From Hyparrhenia diplandra (lineage: Eukaryota > Streptophyta > Magnoliopsida > Poales > Poaceae): a stretch of DNA of 64,000 bases. The stretch lies in contig JADLZK010001918.1 in assembly GCA_015847255.1 (NCBI GenBank), positions 1,116,001 through 1,180,000 of the forward strand. Reading direction: 5' to 3'. The notes beneath the pieces are model-generated. The model ran no database searches and was not told where the DNA came from. It saw nothing but the letters and a program-made list of their open reading frames with translations. Of this stretch, positions 11,136 to 22,300 are shown piece after piece (position 1 is the first letter of the stretch; each line of letters begins with the position of its first letter). The position numbers and the translations under genes were made by a program.

Positions 11136-12930
11136 CTAATAGGAGGCATTGGTACAGCCGTGATGTGTACACTGTGTTTATCTTAAGGGGGGAGCATCTA
11201 AATGCTGTGTTTTTCTGGTGTGGGAGGAAGAATGGAAAAGCTCCTGTTCTGCTATTCCTGTATACCTTATTGTAGGCTGTACATGCATAAGTATCTAGAA
11301 GTACGTCAGTTTTGGGCGGTGGGTATGAAGGGCTGAATTGGACTTTTGCAATCTCGTAGTTCCAACTTCCAGTTACAATCGTTCTTCACCTTTGTGTCTA
11401 TGATAACATGCATAATAAGTTGATTTTTTTTCCCTCTACTAAATTGATTTTCGTAGTCTTTCTACTTCCCGTCAACTCTTGATGGAGTTCGTGCTTCAGT
11501 CAAATACATCTCAGCCGAACAAGCTCGCGGGAGGTCGCTAAACAGGCGACGGCGAGGACGAGTGCTTCTCGGTAGTGGTGGCGTCAATTCATGATGCGGT
11601 TCGCATGGTAAACAATAGAAACGTACCGTAATACTGAACGGAACTGAAGAACATGAGTGGTCGCGCAAAGGGAAGGGAATGTCGGGCCTGCTCTCCTGAT
11701 TACCTGTTCTCGTGATTCGGTATGTCCTGTTATCTTGATGGAAAACGTGAAAATAATAGCATATATGGTGGTAAATATATATATACACTTTATAAAAAAA
11801 ATTCCTATTTTAGGGATTCTCAAGCCAAGAGCTCTCTATACAGTATCTGATGCGCCTTTCATAAGAGTACTTAGTATATGTATACGAAGAAGAACCTCCA
11901 CCCCTATATCCAAGCAATATGGTACTAAATTGATCTCGTAGCTTTCACCTCCATTAGCGGGCTTAAATATTAAGTCCATTTGAGAACACTGATAAATAGC
12001 CTCTGATATTTTATTAGAATTTTTGCATTTAGGTTTAGGAGACTTTTTTTAGCAAAGGAGAGAACTGTATCAATTGAGCGGAAGGCTGCCAGCATGCAAA
12101 TTCGAGGCCCATTTAGGTCCAGCAGCTCTCCAAGGGATTCTCGATGATCATGCCACCTTATCTAGCTGGCCGATTTTTGTTCAAAAAAAAAATACCTGGT
12201 CGATTCAGTTGCTCGAAAATCTCTTTATTCTGTTGGAATCAAGACTTCCGTTATGCAAAAATGTAAATTTGATGATACTGCAAACTGATAAGAGTTTGTA
12301 TGTTCCATTTACAGTCAAGGTTTAAGTGCTTCAAAATTTTCTATCCAAATTTAACGCAACTTAAACCTCAGACGACTCCACATTAACTCAAATGGAAGAA
12401 TAAAGGCCGCACCGACGGAGCCACACTAAACTGAGCCGTTATATTAGATAACCAAATGAGTGAACACAACCAAAAGTTAAAACATTTCTTCATTCACCCA
12501 GCAAGTTAAGAGCCAAGGGCCTATTTTAACTTTGGATCATTGCACTCCTAAACGGGTGGCTCCAGTTTAACAAGTGGGCAATATGCATGCAAACAACACG
12601 GAACTAAACTTTTAGTCGTGTATATAATCACCTAATTTTCTTGTTGTTTACCAAGTAGCAACTGATCTAGATAAGTTGTTACAGGGAATATAATGTTGTT
12701 TAGCAGAAACATTTTCTTGTCTAAGAAGGATAGCACATTATTCTTCTCTACTGGTTATACGTAACTAGACTATTTGCCTTCTATGTCGGACTGCGCACCA
12801 AGGGGAATCAAGTTTCTTTGCTCTCGGATCCAGCAAAGGTTGCTGGATCCTATAGATGGTTAGTCTTAAAGGCCTATGGTGCCATGGCGAGCATTCAAGG
12901 ACTGTAATAACGTTAAGCCTCGCAAAAGGA
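11136..12930. other. Gene-free intergenic stretch
   Basis: About 1.8 kb of mostly AT-rich sequence follows the RING-type pseudogene. I see only scattered short frames, an AT dinucleotide run at about 11775-11790 and a short GC-rich patch at 11520-11580. No known gene or element terminus is recognised. Confidence 0.4.
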
Positions 12931-12937
12931 GGCTTGC

Positions 12938-13890
12938 CGAGAGCTTGACCCTCGGCAAAGAGCTCCTTATTTGCCGACCACCACCATCCTTTGGCGTAGT
13001 CAAGACTCTCGGCAGAGCTCCGTCGAAGCGTGACGCCGTCCATCACGTGGACTTTGCCGAGGGCCGTCCGTGAGACCCTTGTATGGGAACTATGCCGAGG
13101 GCCACCACTAGGGCGCTCTCAACAAAGACGCTCATGGGAAAATCAATGTTTGTCGGGAGTACGGTGTTTTACCAAGCGTCCAAAACTAGCCGCTCAGCAA
13201 AGCTATCCTTTGCCGACGGCCTCGCTCGAAACTTTAACCCTCAACAAAGGATGCTTTGCCGAGAGCTCGACCCTCGGCAAAGCTGGCCTCCATGCAAAGA
13301 GCTCTTTTGCCGAGCACCATCCTTCGGCATAGTCAAGACCCTCGGCAAAGCCGTCGAACGACACCATCCATCACATGGACTTTGTCGTGGGCTGGCCGCA
13401 TGATACCCTCGGCAAAGTATGGGATCTTTACCGGCGCCACCACCGGGATGCTCTCAGCAAAGACGCTCATGGGAAAATCGATGTATGCTGAGAGTATAGT
13501 GTTTTGTTGAGCGCCAAAAACTAGCCGCTCGGCAAAGCTATCATTTGTCGACGGCCTCGCTCACGAAACTTTAACCCTCAATAAAGGAGGCTTTGCCAAG
13601 AGCTCGACCCTCGGTAGCTGGCCCCTCGGCAAAGAGCTCCTTTGCCGAGCACCATCATTCGGCATAGTCAAGACCCACAGAAGTGGACCGTCGAACCTAA
13701 CGCCGTCCATCACATGGACTTTGCCGAGGGCGGTCGTGAGACCCTCGGCAAAGTATGGGATCTTTGCCGAGGGCCACCACTAGGGATGCTCTCGGTAAAG
13801 ATTTGGTTTTAAAAAAAAATCTAGAAAATGTCACTACACATGCCACATGTCCTACCCTTTGTCGAGAATCGTGGCGACGGAGCTCGGCAA
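12938..13890. repeat. Three tandem copies of a ~330-bp TTTGCCGAG/CTCGGCAAAG-rich repeat
   Basis: Unit starts are marked by 'gagagcttgaccctcgg' (12938), 'gagagctcgaccctcgg' (13260) and 'agagctcgaccctcgg' (13599), giving periods of about 322 and 339 bp. Each unit repeats 'catagtcaagacc', 'ccgtccatcac', 'tggactttgcc', 'aaagacgctcatggg' and 'actagccgctcagcaaagc'. The short motif TTTGCCGAG occurs many times in both orientations. Dense CTCGGCAAAG motifs are typical of subterminal regions of grass CACTA transposons, so this is probably a fragment of one; no CACTA terminus was found. The apparent open frames inside are by-products of the repeat. Confidence 0.75.
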
Positions 13891-13897
13891 AGATTTT

Positions 13898-14755
13898 TTA
13901 GGGAAAAAGTCCAAATTACTACCCTGTGTTTTCACTTAAGTCCGGATAACCCCCTAAGGTATTGTTTTGTTTATTTTACTCCGGTGGTTTTGCAAACCGG
14001 TGCATTTAACACCTTTTGGCACTATTTCAATCCGGTTTTGGTGACGTGAAGGTGGTTTCGCAATTATTCATGCCACACAAGCAAGCTGACATGGTGTTAA
14101 GTGCACCGGGTTGCAATGTGCACCGGTTAATCCACTCAAGCTGATGATTTCATTTTATTGCCTCTGAAATGTTCGCAGGAGACCACCAGTCCGTCGACCA
14201 CATCCCGACGCGTGCAAGGACGCCGTGGTGATCCTGTACATGTTCGATCTCACGAGCCGTTGCACGCTTAATAAGTTAGTCTTTAGATCGGTTCCAAACA
14301 ACTCAATTCCAGAATTTCACTACAAATTCTTATCTGGTGCTCTTTATTGTTTTCGTTTGGTTGATGCAGCATTGTAGATTGGTATGAGAGCGCGAGGAAA
14401 TGGAATAAGGTTGGTGCATTCCTCTGTGCTGAGGATGTACATCTCACGTTTTTTTTTCGGTAGCTTCTGGTGTTATAGCTGAAACATTTAGTGCTCACTG
14501 AACATATGGAAAAACTATTACAAATTGCTACGAACAGTAATAACAGATGGGCTGGCCATGTCTGCTTGCTTGTGTGGCATAACTAATTGTGAAACCACCT
14601 CCAAGTCACAAAAACCGGATTGGATTAGTGTCAAAAGGTGTTAAGTGTACCGGTTTGCAAAACCACTGGAGTAAACTAAACTAAACAATACCTTAGGCGG
14701 TTTTCTGGACTTGAGTGAAAAAACACACGGTAGTAATTTGGACTTTTTTTTTAAA
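13898..14755. mobile_element. Mutator-like (Pack-MULE-type) element with ~160-bp inverted repeats
   Basis: The left arm (about 13905-14065) and right arm (about 14582-14745) are imperfect reverse complements for about 160 bp. Shared landmarks read inward are 'aaaagtccaaattactacc', 'cctaaggtattgttt', 'ggttttgcaaaccggt', 'aacaccttttg' and 'caatccggttttt'. Terminal inverted repeats this long, without a transposase, fit a non-autonomous Mutator-like element. The 9-bp target duplication is not visible because both edges are homopolymer runs. It sits directly beside the CTCGGCAAAG repeat and carries two host-gene exons, the definition of a Pack-MULE. Confidence 0.7.
14179..14409 (+). pseudogene. 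Captured TEM1/SPG1-like small GTPase gene fragment
   Basis: Two exons and the intron between them survive. Exon A (14179-14274, after acceptor 'ttcgcag') reads DHQSVDHIPT and then, after one missing base near 14210, ACKDAVVILYMFDLTSRCTL. Exon B (14370-14409, between 'gatgcag' and 'gttggt') reads IVDWYESARKWNK. These match the middle of the Ras-like GTPases of the TEM1/septum-promoting (SPG1) family, recognised by the MFDLTSRCTLN and WY..ARKWN segments. The nucleotide-binding P-loop and C-terminal parts are absent, so no working GTPase can be made. The retained intron shows that genomic DNA, not a processed transcript, was captured. Confidence 0.8.
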
Positions 14756-14857
14756 AAAAAAAATGTAATGAGAGCCGACATTTGGCTCTCGCCAAATAAC
14801 TTCTTTCCTGAGAGCCACAAGTCAGGCTTTATTTTTTCTAATTTTGGCTTCACAAAT

Positions 14858-15427
14858 TTTCTGTACCTACAGTAATGAGAGCTCCATGTTGAAGTTTGGA
14901 ATTTTTTTTTGAACTTTTTACTATATTTCACTTGTATAATGTCCGTGCTAACCCTACAGCTTTATTTTACGGGGTGCACATGAAAATAACCAAATAATTA
15001 TTTTTTTCTATAGTTAAACTTACACAATTGTATGACCATGTTCAAAAACAAACAATTATGGATAACAAGCATAACAAACTGTTGTCACCGACGCTAGTGC
15101 TGTCACCGACCAGTACATGAAAAAAAAAACAAGCATATTTTTTTATACATTTTTTTTTTTTTTTTTGATTTTGGCTTGCCGACGCTAGTGCTGTAACCGA
15201 CGCCAACGCCGCCGCCAAGACGACGACGACCACGATATACCTACCACCACTACCAAGGGCACCAGCGAGATCACCACAGAGACCTCTTCATCAACCTCCC
15301 ATGACAGTGTGTCGGTCACAGCTAGCGGCGTCCTCTTGTTTTCGTGCACAGCTGAAGCGTGGGTTTTTGCTTGCAGCCGACCTCCCTTATTCCGCTGTTG
15401 TTACAGTTAATTGATTTTCTGTACCTA
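14858..15427. repeat. Segment flanked by 16-bp direct repeats
   Basis: 'attttctgtacctacag' stands at about 14857-14872 and again at about 15413-15429, flanking about 540 bp. Such a duplication could be a target-site duplication of a retroposed sequence. Inside, 'gacgctagtgctgt' is also repeated (about 15090 and 15182), with long T-runs at about 15150-15170. No gene is seen. Confidence 0.35.
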
Positions 15428-15743
15428 CAGTTTTGGAACGAAGAGTAGAAAGAAAGACATCAACAGTACTAATGATCTTGTGTTTATATTGCTAAACAGC
15501 AAGACGAATGGAACCAATCGAACCAAGCACGTAGGGTTAACACAGATGCAAACTATAGTCCTTGAATGTTCCAGTCATATTAATGTGGGTGCGTGGTATA
15601 TATTGTAAGAGGTAGTAAAATGTTATAGTACCATACAGGAAAATCAACACTTGATTGTGTTCAGCGACTCTGGGATGTTCAATGAGACAGGTCTTGTGCC
15701 TATTCTAACTATTGCTATTGCGTAGGTGGACACAAGTTCATAG

Positions 15744-15934
15744 CAGGGCATATTTGGATCCGCTAGAACTAGTGACTAATTGGTAGTCAAAATTAGTTGA
15801 GATTAGCTTGTTAGTCGGCTAACTAGTTATAAGCTTATCTAAAATATTCATCCCACATATTATCCCTTGGATGAAGGATTAAAAATTTAGCTAGCTACCA
15901 CTACCAATTAGCAATATGCATCCACCAGCCCTTG
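15744..15934. mobile_element. Small MITE-like element
   Basis: About 190 bp have short inverted ends: CAGGGCATATTTGGATCC at the left and, read from the right edge, CAAGGGCTGGTGGATGC. The interior has an internally palindromic 'ctagaactagtgactaatt' and 'ttagtcggctaactag'. This is typical of small grass hAT or PIF-related MITEs. No clear target duplication is seen. Confidence 0.45.
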
Positions 15935-15943
15935 CATGCATGG

Positions 15944-15977
15944 CGCTATCAATCCAGGTTCGCTATCAATCCAGGTT
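15944..15977. repeat. 17-bp tandem duplication
   Basis: 'cgctatcaatccaggtt' is present twice back to back at 15944-15960 and 15961-15977. Confidence 0.9.
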
Positions 15978-16380
15978 TTGTGTTGATGCATACTCAATGT
16001 CTCAGACTGATTCCATGAATCTATGGTCTCCAATGGCTTCATCATTCTAATAAGATGCCTTTGTAAAATAAAGGTACTAAAATGGAATAAATAATAAGTT
16101 AATCAAACAATGGAAGATAAATACTACCTGTGGTGTAATAGATAGATAAAAATTTGTGTGTCATCCCCTTTTAAAGTGTCGAACCAAATTTGCCCTATGT
16201 TAAATAAACCAGCTTCAACCTATCATCCCCTGACCCCTAGCCATATATATATCCAGCTATGGATGTATTGCCTTGACTATTAGCTTACTGCCAGATATTA
16301 TATTTGCATTCTATTAAGGTCCATCAATTCTTCGAGATGTTAAGGAGTCAAGTCGTGAGGTGCATTGGAGTATTAAGGAG
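15978..16380. other. Downstream flank / 3' region of the aminopeptidase gene
   Basis: No independent gene is visible. Because the aminopeptidase is on the minus strand, this stretch would carry its 3' untranslated region and terminator. On the minus strand it is AT-rich with A/T-runs that could serve for polyadenylation, but no single site can be assigned. Confidence 0.35.
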
Positions 16381-19300
16381 TTATACATCTAAAAGAGGTC
16401 GAGTGTTCTTCCATAACCAGTCACGAGACTCGCCACTCAACAAAGGGGAAACCTGCAAACATTGTGAATGTTTTAGGAGGCCAGTGATTTCAATAAGATA
16501 TCTTACTGGAGGAACTCGGAAGGCATTATGATGATTACAAAGCATAAACACATTGATCATAAAAAAAGATAAACACATTCACAGAGAATTTATGATGACT
16601 CACAGCCTGTGAACCAGAAGATCCCATGAAAACATACAGAAGGGAGCCATTTAATCAATTAAAATAACCTTGCCCTAAGCATCATCAATGGTGTACAAAT
16701 AGGCAAGTGCATCAAGGTCAAGGATATAAAAGCTCACCTTTTCCCAGACTTCTTTGTGGTAATCATTGACCCAATTGATCTCCGAAGGTGACAGCAAGGA
16801 TGACTCAATAAGCTTGCTCTAAAGATGCGAAGAAAAAAAAAATGAAATCATCAGTACTTAATGAATTATGTGTTTACTACAAACAAGAAACAAACTAGCA
16901 GTACAACAATCCAATATATGTTAGTGAAAAGTGTCATCCACTGAAACATAACAATAAGATAATATTCCATTCGTATGTACCTGAATCGGAACAAAAGTTA
17001 GTTTCTCAAAACCAAGGTATGAAATTCCACCAAATGAATTTGCTAGATTAAGCTCCTTTACTAGAAGTAAATTCTGCAGAATTCAACGAAAAAAATTAGG
17101 GAGAAAAATGGCTAATTGCAACTCCTAGTAGAGTGGAAAAAACTACCTCAATACGAATGCCAAATGAATTGTCCTCATAATAACCAGGTTCGTTGCTGAC
17201 AATCATGCCCTTCTGTAAGGCTGTCAAATTTCCATATCGATAGCTAATGCTCTGAGGGCCCTCGTGGACATTTAGTGCAGCTCCAACTCCATGGCCTGTG
17301 CCTGGATAAGGAACGAACATGAAAATGAACTTACATTGCACATGATATCTTCAAGGGAAGACTAAAGCAATCCTTCTCTTTAGAGAAAATTATTTTACGT
17401 AGTTAAAAAAGGTACTACCATGTCTATAATCCAGTCCAATCTTCCACAAAGATGACCGTGCCAGAACATCAAGCACAAAGCCTGGAGTTCTCTCAGGGAA
17501 CACTGCTTGATCGAGAGCTATATGGCCCTGCCACAATATATTATAACTTCCATCAGGCAGAAATATATCTTGATGAAAAACTTAAATGTCTCTAAAATGT
17601 ATGGCCAACATCATAACCTAATTGAATACCTGCAAAACTCTGGTGAAGCATTCCTTTTGCCTTGGGGAAGGCTGACCAAAATGCACTGTTCTTGTTATAT
17701 CAGTAGTTCCATCAACGTATTGAGCACCACTATCTAACAAAAACAGATTGTCACTTCCAACAGAGCTGCAGCTCTCTGGTGTTGGTCTGTAGTGTATAAT
17801 TGCACCATTTGCACCATAACCTGTGTGGGAAAATTGACTATAAGTAATAGAAGTCAAGAGCTCTACACATAATACTTTGGGAAGAATTGCAGTCATGCAA
17901 TATATGAAATGTCTGTTTTCATTGATTGTTCCGCCTAAAAACAAAGCTAAGTATGCATTAAAACATTAACACAAAATTACAAAAATACAATGATTTTGAT
18001 AAAGTCCTGAAACTACCATTGCTTTCATACAGATAAAAATTTTACAAAATAGGAAAAAATTGTTAAAGAAAACAGGATATTCCATCCTAGCTAACCCAGA
18101 TCCATCTATCCTGTCAGAAAGTGTCTCGAGATAAGAAAAATATAGTCTGAAGGGCTATCTTGATACACTGAATCTCTAAGTGTCTCAAGATATTATCATC
18201 ATACTTATCTATGACATAAGAGATTAGCCAAGTAAAAAGTTTCTATGTGATTTAATAGTATTTCCTTAAAGTACAAATCAAACAAATTATACCACTTATA
18301 GTGTCAAAGCTTGTCTCTATAAATCCCTCTTGCTTTTCGACGAAACTCAAGAAGCTTTTCAGCAATTTGGACCTCTGTAAGGGGCACATTTTACAGATTT
18401 CCTCCTCTAGCCAGCACCAGAATTCTGCTAAAGCAGCAGCATCTCTACAAATGTGTCATGTGGCAGCAAAGAAATATAGCTGTCAAGTTGAATGGAAGTG
18501 AAGGTAGCAGTAATACAAGACAAAAATATGGACCTAAGTCATGATAAGTAATGCTGGATACAGCGGCCGGCCCAGAGATATTCTTTTAAATGATATCCAC
18601 ATGAGACATGACTAAAGAACACTTCAACTCCCAATGTCAAAAAATGATAACAAAATAATGCTTCCCAAGCACAAATAAAAGCAGAGTGTATACAGTAAAT
18701 AGAATGTCATGGCCACCAGTGATTATTCCAATAGATCACATACAGACTAGTTCCTGTTTGTCAACATAACAAAACATGTCAAAACATTGCTATTTTTCCC
18801 AACAGTCTAATAGTTAATCCATTATGTTTCGTTACCGAGAGAAAATTTAATAATCTAGTTGTAAAATTCCTGCTGGGCTGCCCTAGGTGCCTAGATACCT
18901 TTTACTTTGTAGAGCTACAGGAAATAAAAAAATTTGATGTTTATTCAGGCAATCCTCAGAAGAGAAAAGAACACTAGCTCAAAAGCACTTCAATACACTA
19001 CCTTAGGTGTGAATTCTTCATTCCCTCAATTTCTGCATCATTTTTAACTGACTTGGCAAGTGTAACCGGTGAAACATTGAATACAGCACTTATTACTCCA
19101 TTCTGGAGACCAGGATGTCCAGTTATTGGGTCATCTGAAGATGCTTCATTCTCTCCAACTTTTCCCCCTGCTTTTCCTCTCTCTTTCTTGCAGCTGTTGC
19201 AACTTGATTTAAATGCAGTAACTATGGCTGCATTCACACTTGAAGAATCCAGCCAGAGCTTTGCACCTTTTTCTGCCAGTCTTGACAACCCAATCAATGT

Positions 19301-22300
19301 TTTAGTCGTCAGCAACATTATTATTGACTATGACCCTGTTTAGCAGAGCTCTAGCTCTAGGAAATGGTAGGGCTGCAGGAATGTTAAGTGCATTTACAAT
19401 TACATGACCCGTTTCGTGAATATTTTGTGTTAAATAAAAATATTTAAACAACTTTAATTTAGCCAACAAACTACAAATTCAGCATATATCTTAGAGCTAG
19501 AGCTGTGCCAAGTGTATTTAGTAAAAATATTTGCTTTGAATTTGGAGATAAAGAAATATGTTAATTGACAGCAACAATAGAAAAGTTATGTTTTCCCTAA
19601 TGAATTGTTGCAAGATCTGATTTTTTTTTTTCTCAAATACTTTATTAAACAAAGCATAGATGCTGTACATAGTAACATCCGAAAAAATTTACTAGTAAAC
19701 CTGGACTCACATTTTATTTACAAAAAAAAAAAATGTTTATGATAAAACAAACAGAAACTCCAGCAAATCCATGGCAGTGATGCATTTGCACAGGTAAGGC
19801 CATATAAGCAATCCAATTGATTAAATTTGATATGGAAGAACCATGGACCCCAATGGGACTGTTAAATCAATATATTTTGTTTTGACCGTGATGTTTGTCT
19901 TGCTATAGAAACAAAGGACTACATCAACTGATCAGCAATGAAACAAAAAAAGATGCTTGCAGAACTGCGTATTTGAATCGAGAAAGAAATGATTTTAAAG
20001 ATTAATGTTTTTGATCCATTTACCTTTCTACTTCAGAAATAATTGCTTCATATGGCTTAACTTTTTACACCAGCTTGCTCAAGGTGTTCCAGAACATCTT
20101 TAGAAACTTTGCTGCTATCTACAAATAGTGTAGCAGTGGTAACCTCCACAATGAGGTAGCTATAAAATACTGGTGAATGTGGGACATCACTTCCTCTCTG
20201 CATTTAAATGTGAGACGAACCCATCAGATTCATGAACAATGCTGCTATGTTCTCTACGTAGTCACTGCTCGAGCTATGAATTCAGGCATGGCAGAATAAT
20301 CAACAAAAGGAAACATACTCCCAAGTAGAATGTTTCATGGAAACTCAGGAAATATTAACTATAAACCAGCTAGGAACAAAAGAAATAATAAAACTAAGAC
20401 AATATTATTTGCTAAGAACATTCAAACATATGATGCTTTTGACTGAAAGCACATGGAGATTGAGGGATTGGTCACACGCATGATCCAAATACACCAAAAT
20501 GGATTTATAAATTGAAGGAAAAAAATGAAAATCGCACCTTGGTTTAAACGGTAGCAATTCCACAATACTCATAAGAAACAATCAATCAAAAAATGTAAAA
20601 GAACCAAGATTTTACCATGTTCAACAACCAAGCAACTTCATCGAGCATTGAAATTACCACAGCATCACACCCATTTTCAGAGAGTTGTGACCTAATGAAG
20701 GACAACTTTGATGGCACATCAATACCAGCATATTTGATGTCATGCACCCTAGTTGGTTCTTTTGGCGGATTTGGCCTTGCATCTCCCCAAATCTCATCAA
20801 CTAGGTTCATGCCCTCAACCAAAACTAATTCATGATTCTTATTGGCAATTGAATCCTTCAGATCTTCAGCAGCATCAAATGAGAAAAGAAACTGCATCCT
20901 TCAAAAAATGAAGGAAACAAGATTAGACTGAGAATACGATAAACATAACTATCCAGAAAAGAAATATAATAAATAATAGGAAACGCTAAATAAAACTGAA
21001 AATTGAAATGACTGCCATTATCACACCATTTCCATGTGGAACATACATAACAAGCTTCCAGATAAAAAATGTAAGATTTTATTCTAAACTACATGATTTC
21101 TTTATGGATAATAATTAACCCACGGTTTATTTATTACTCTGTTTTGAAAGAGATATCCATAAGTCTAATAATAGTAACAGAGTCGTGATGCCTAACATCT
21201 CATTGGAAGAAGCAGATCAGATAACAAATTTGAACATAGACAGTTTATGATGAAGTGGATCCAAGGGAATGTACTGCAGTTCCAGTCATACATATAAAAT
21301 TTGTGCTAATCACTAATCATCTAACTGCGGTGTCGTTTCTGAGTTGTGACATTCACAAATCACATTGTGGTGACATGACCATGAAAGAACGTAAACCCCC
21401 AAACTACACACTTAATTTGGGTATCAAATAAAGTGTATAAACTATCGTCACTCAACCCACTACCTAGTATTAAATATATAAATTCTTGAATATAGCATAT
21501 TAAAGAAAAATTCACGGATCAATGCCAACTCGGCAACCAGATGGTAAAACATCATTCAACCACTCACTAGTAGTTGGAACACCATGATTCCCACTTCGCA
21601 TGAGTGTCCAGTGATGGCCTAATTCCTTCTCTGCCTACCAAACAAAAGAATTGATCATGAAATCAATAACTAACAGAACTAAATGTGCGAACATATCGGC
21701 CAGTGAGCATTAAGTGAGAGTACCTGAAGAAAATAGCGGCCATCAGTCCAAAGAGCAGCCTTATTTTTTGTGACTACAGCTGTGCCAGCACTGCCAGTGA
21801 AGCCAGTCAAATACGCACGCCTCGTGAAGCATTCTGCAATGAATTCGCTCTGGAACAGAAGTAGTGAATAAAATCATATAAGTGGAGACAATAGTTGATT
21901 CAATTTCGTCACTTCACTAAGTAATGCATTGAAAGTGTTCTACATCATTTACACTGGGCAGCAGTATTAGGACAACAGTTCATCACAGCTGGGAAAACTC
22001 TGTATCAGATGCAGTAACAAGCTCACCCTGAGCATAGGTGTCATGATTTTGTAAAGCTTAAGCCAAACTTAAAGCATGTTTAAATTTAAAAGCAGAATAA
22101 AGAAAACATATGTGCTTCATGACTTCAGTAGCAGTGGACATTGATGCTTTGGCTTCAGAATGGACGTGTCAAATTTTATTTACATGTGTTTGTGCCTTGC
22201 ACATGAGACGATTGACCACTGGACTGTTATGGAAATGCTGTTTTTAAATGAAACTACATCATGACATAATCAGAGCACACCTTGTTAGAAATTACAAGAA

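Noticed and set aside
12765..13510. Several overlapping frames of 80-106 codons
   Set aside because: They are by-products of the 330-bp tandem repeat and appear in different frames in each unit.
15755..15775. 'ggatccgctagaactagtg' resembles a cloning-vector polylinker
   Set aside because: The order of sites does not match a standard polylinker and the sequence continues as a typical grass MITE with inverted ends.
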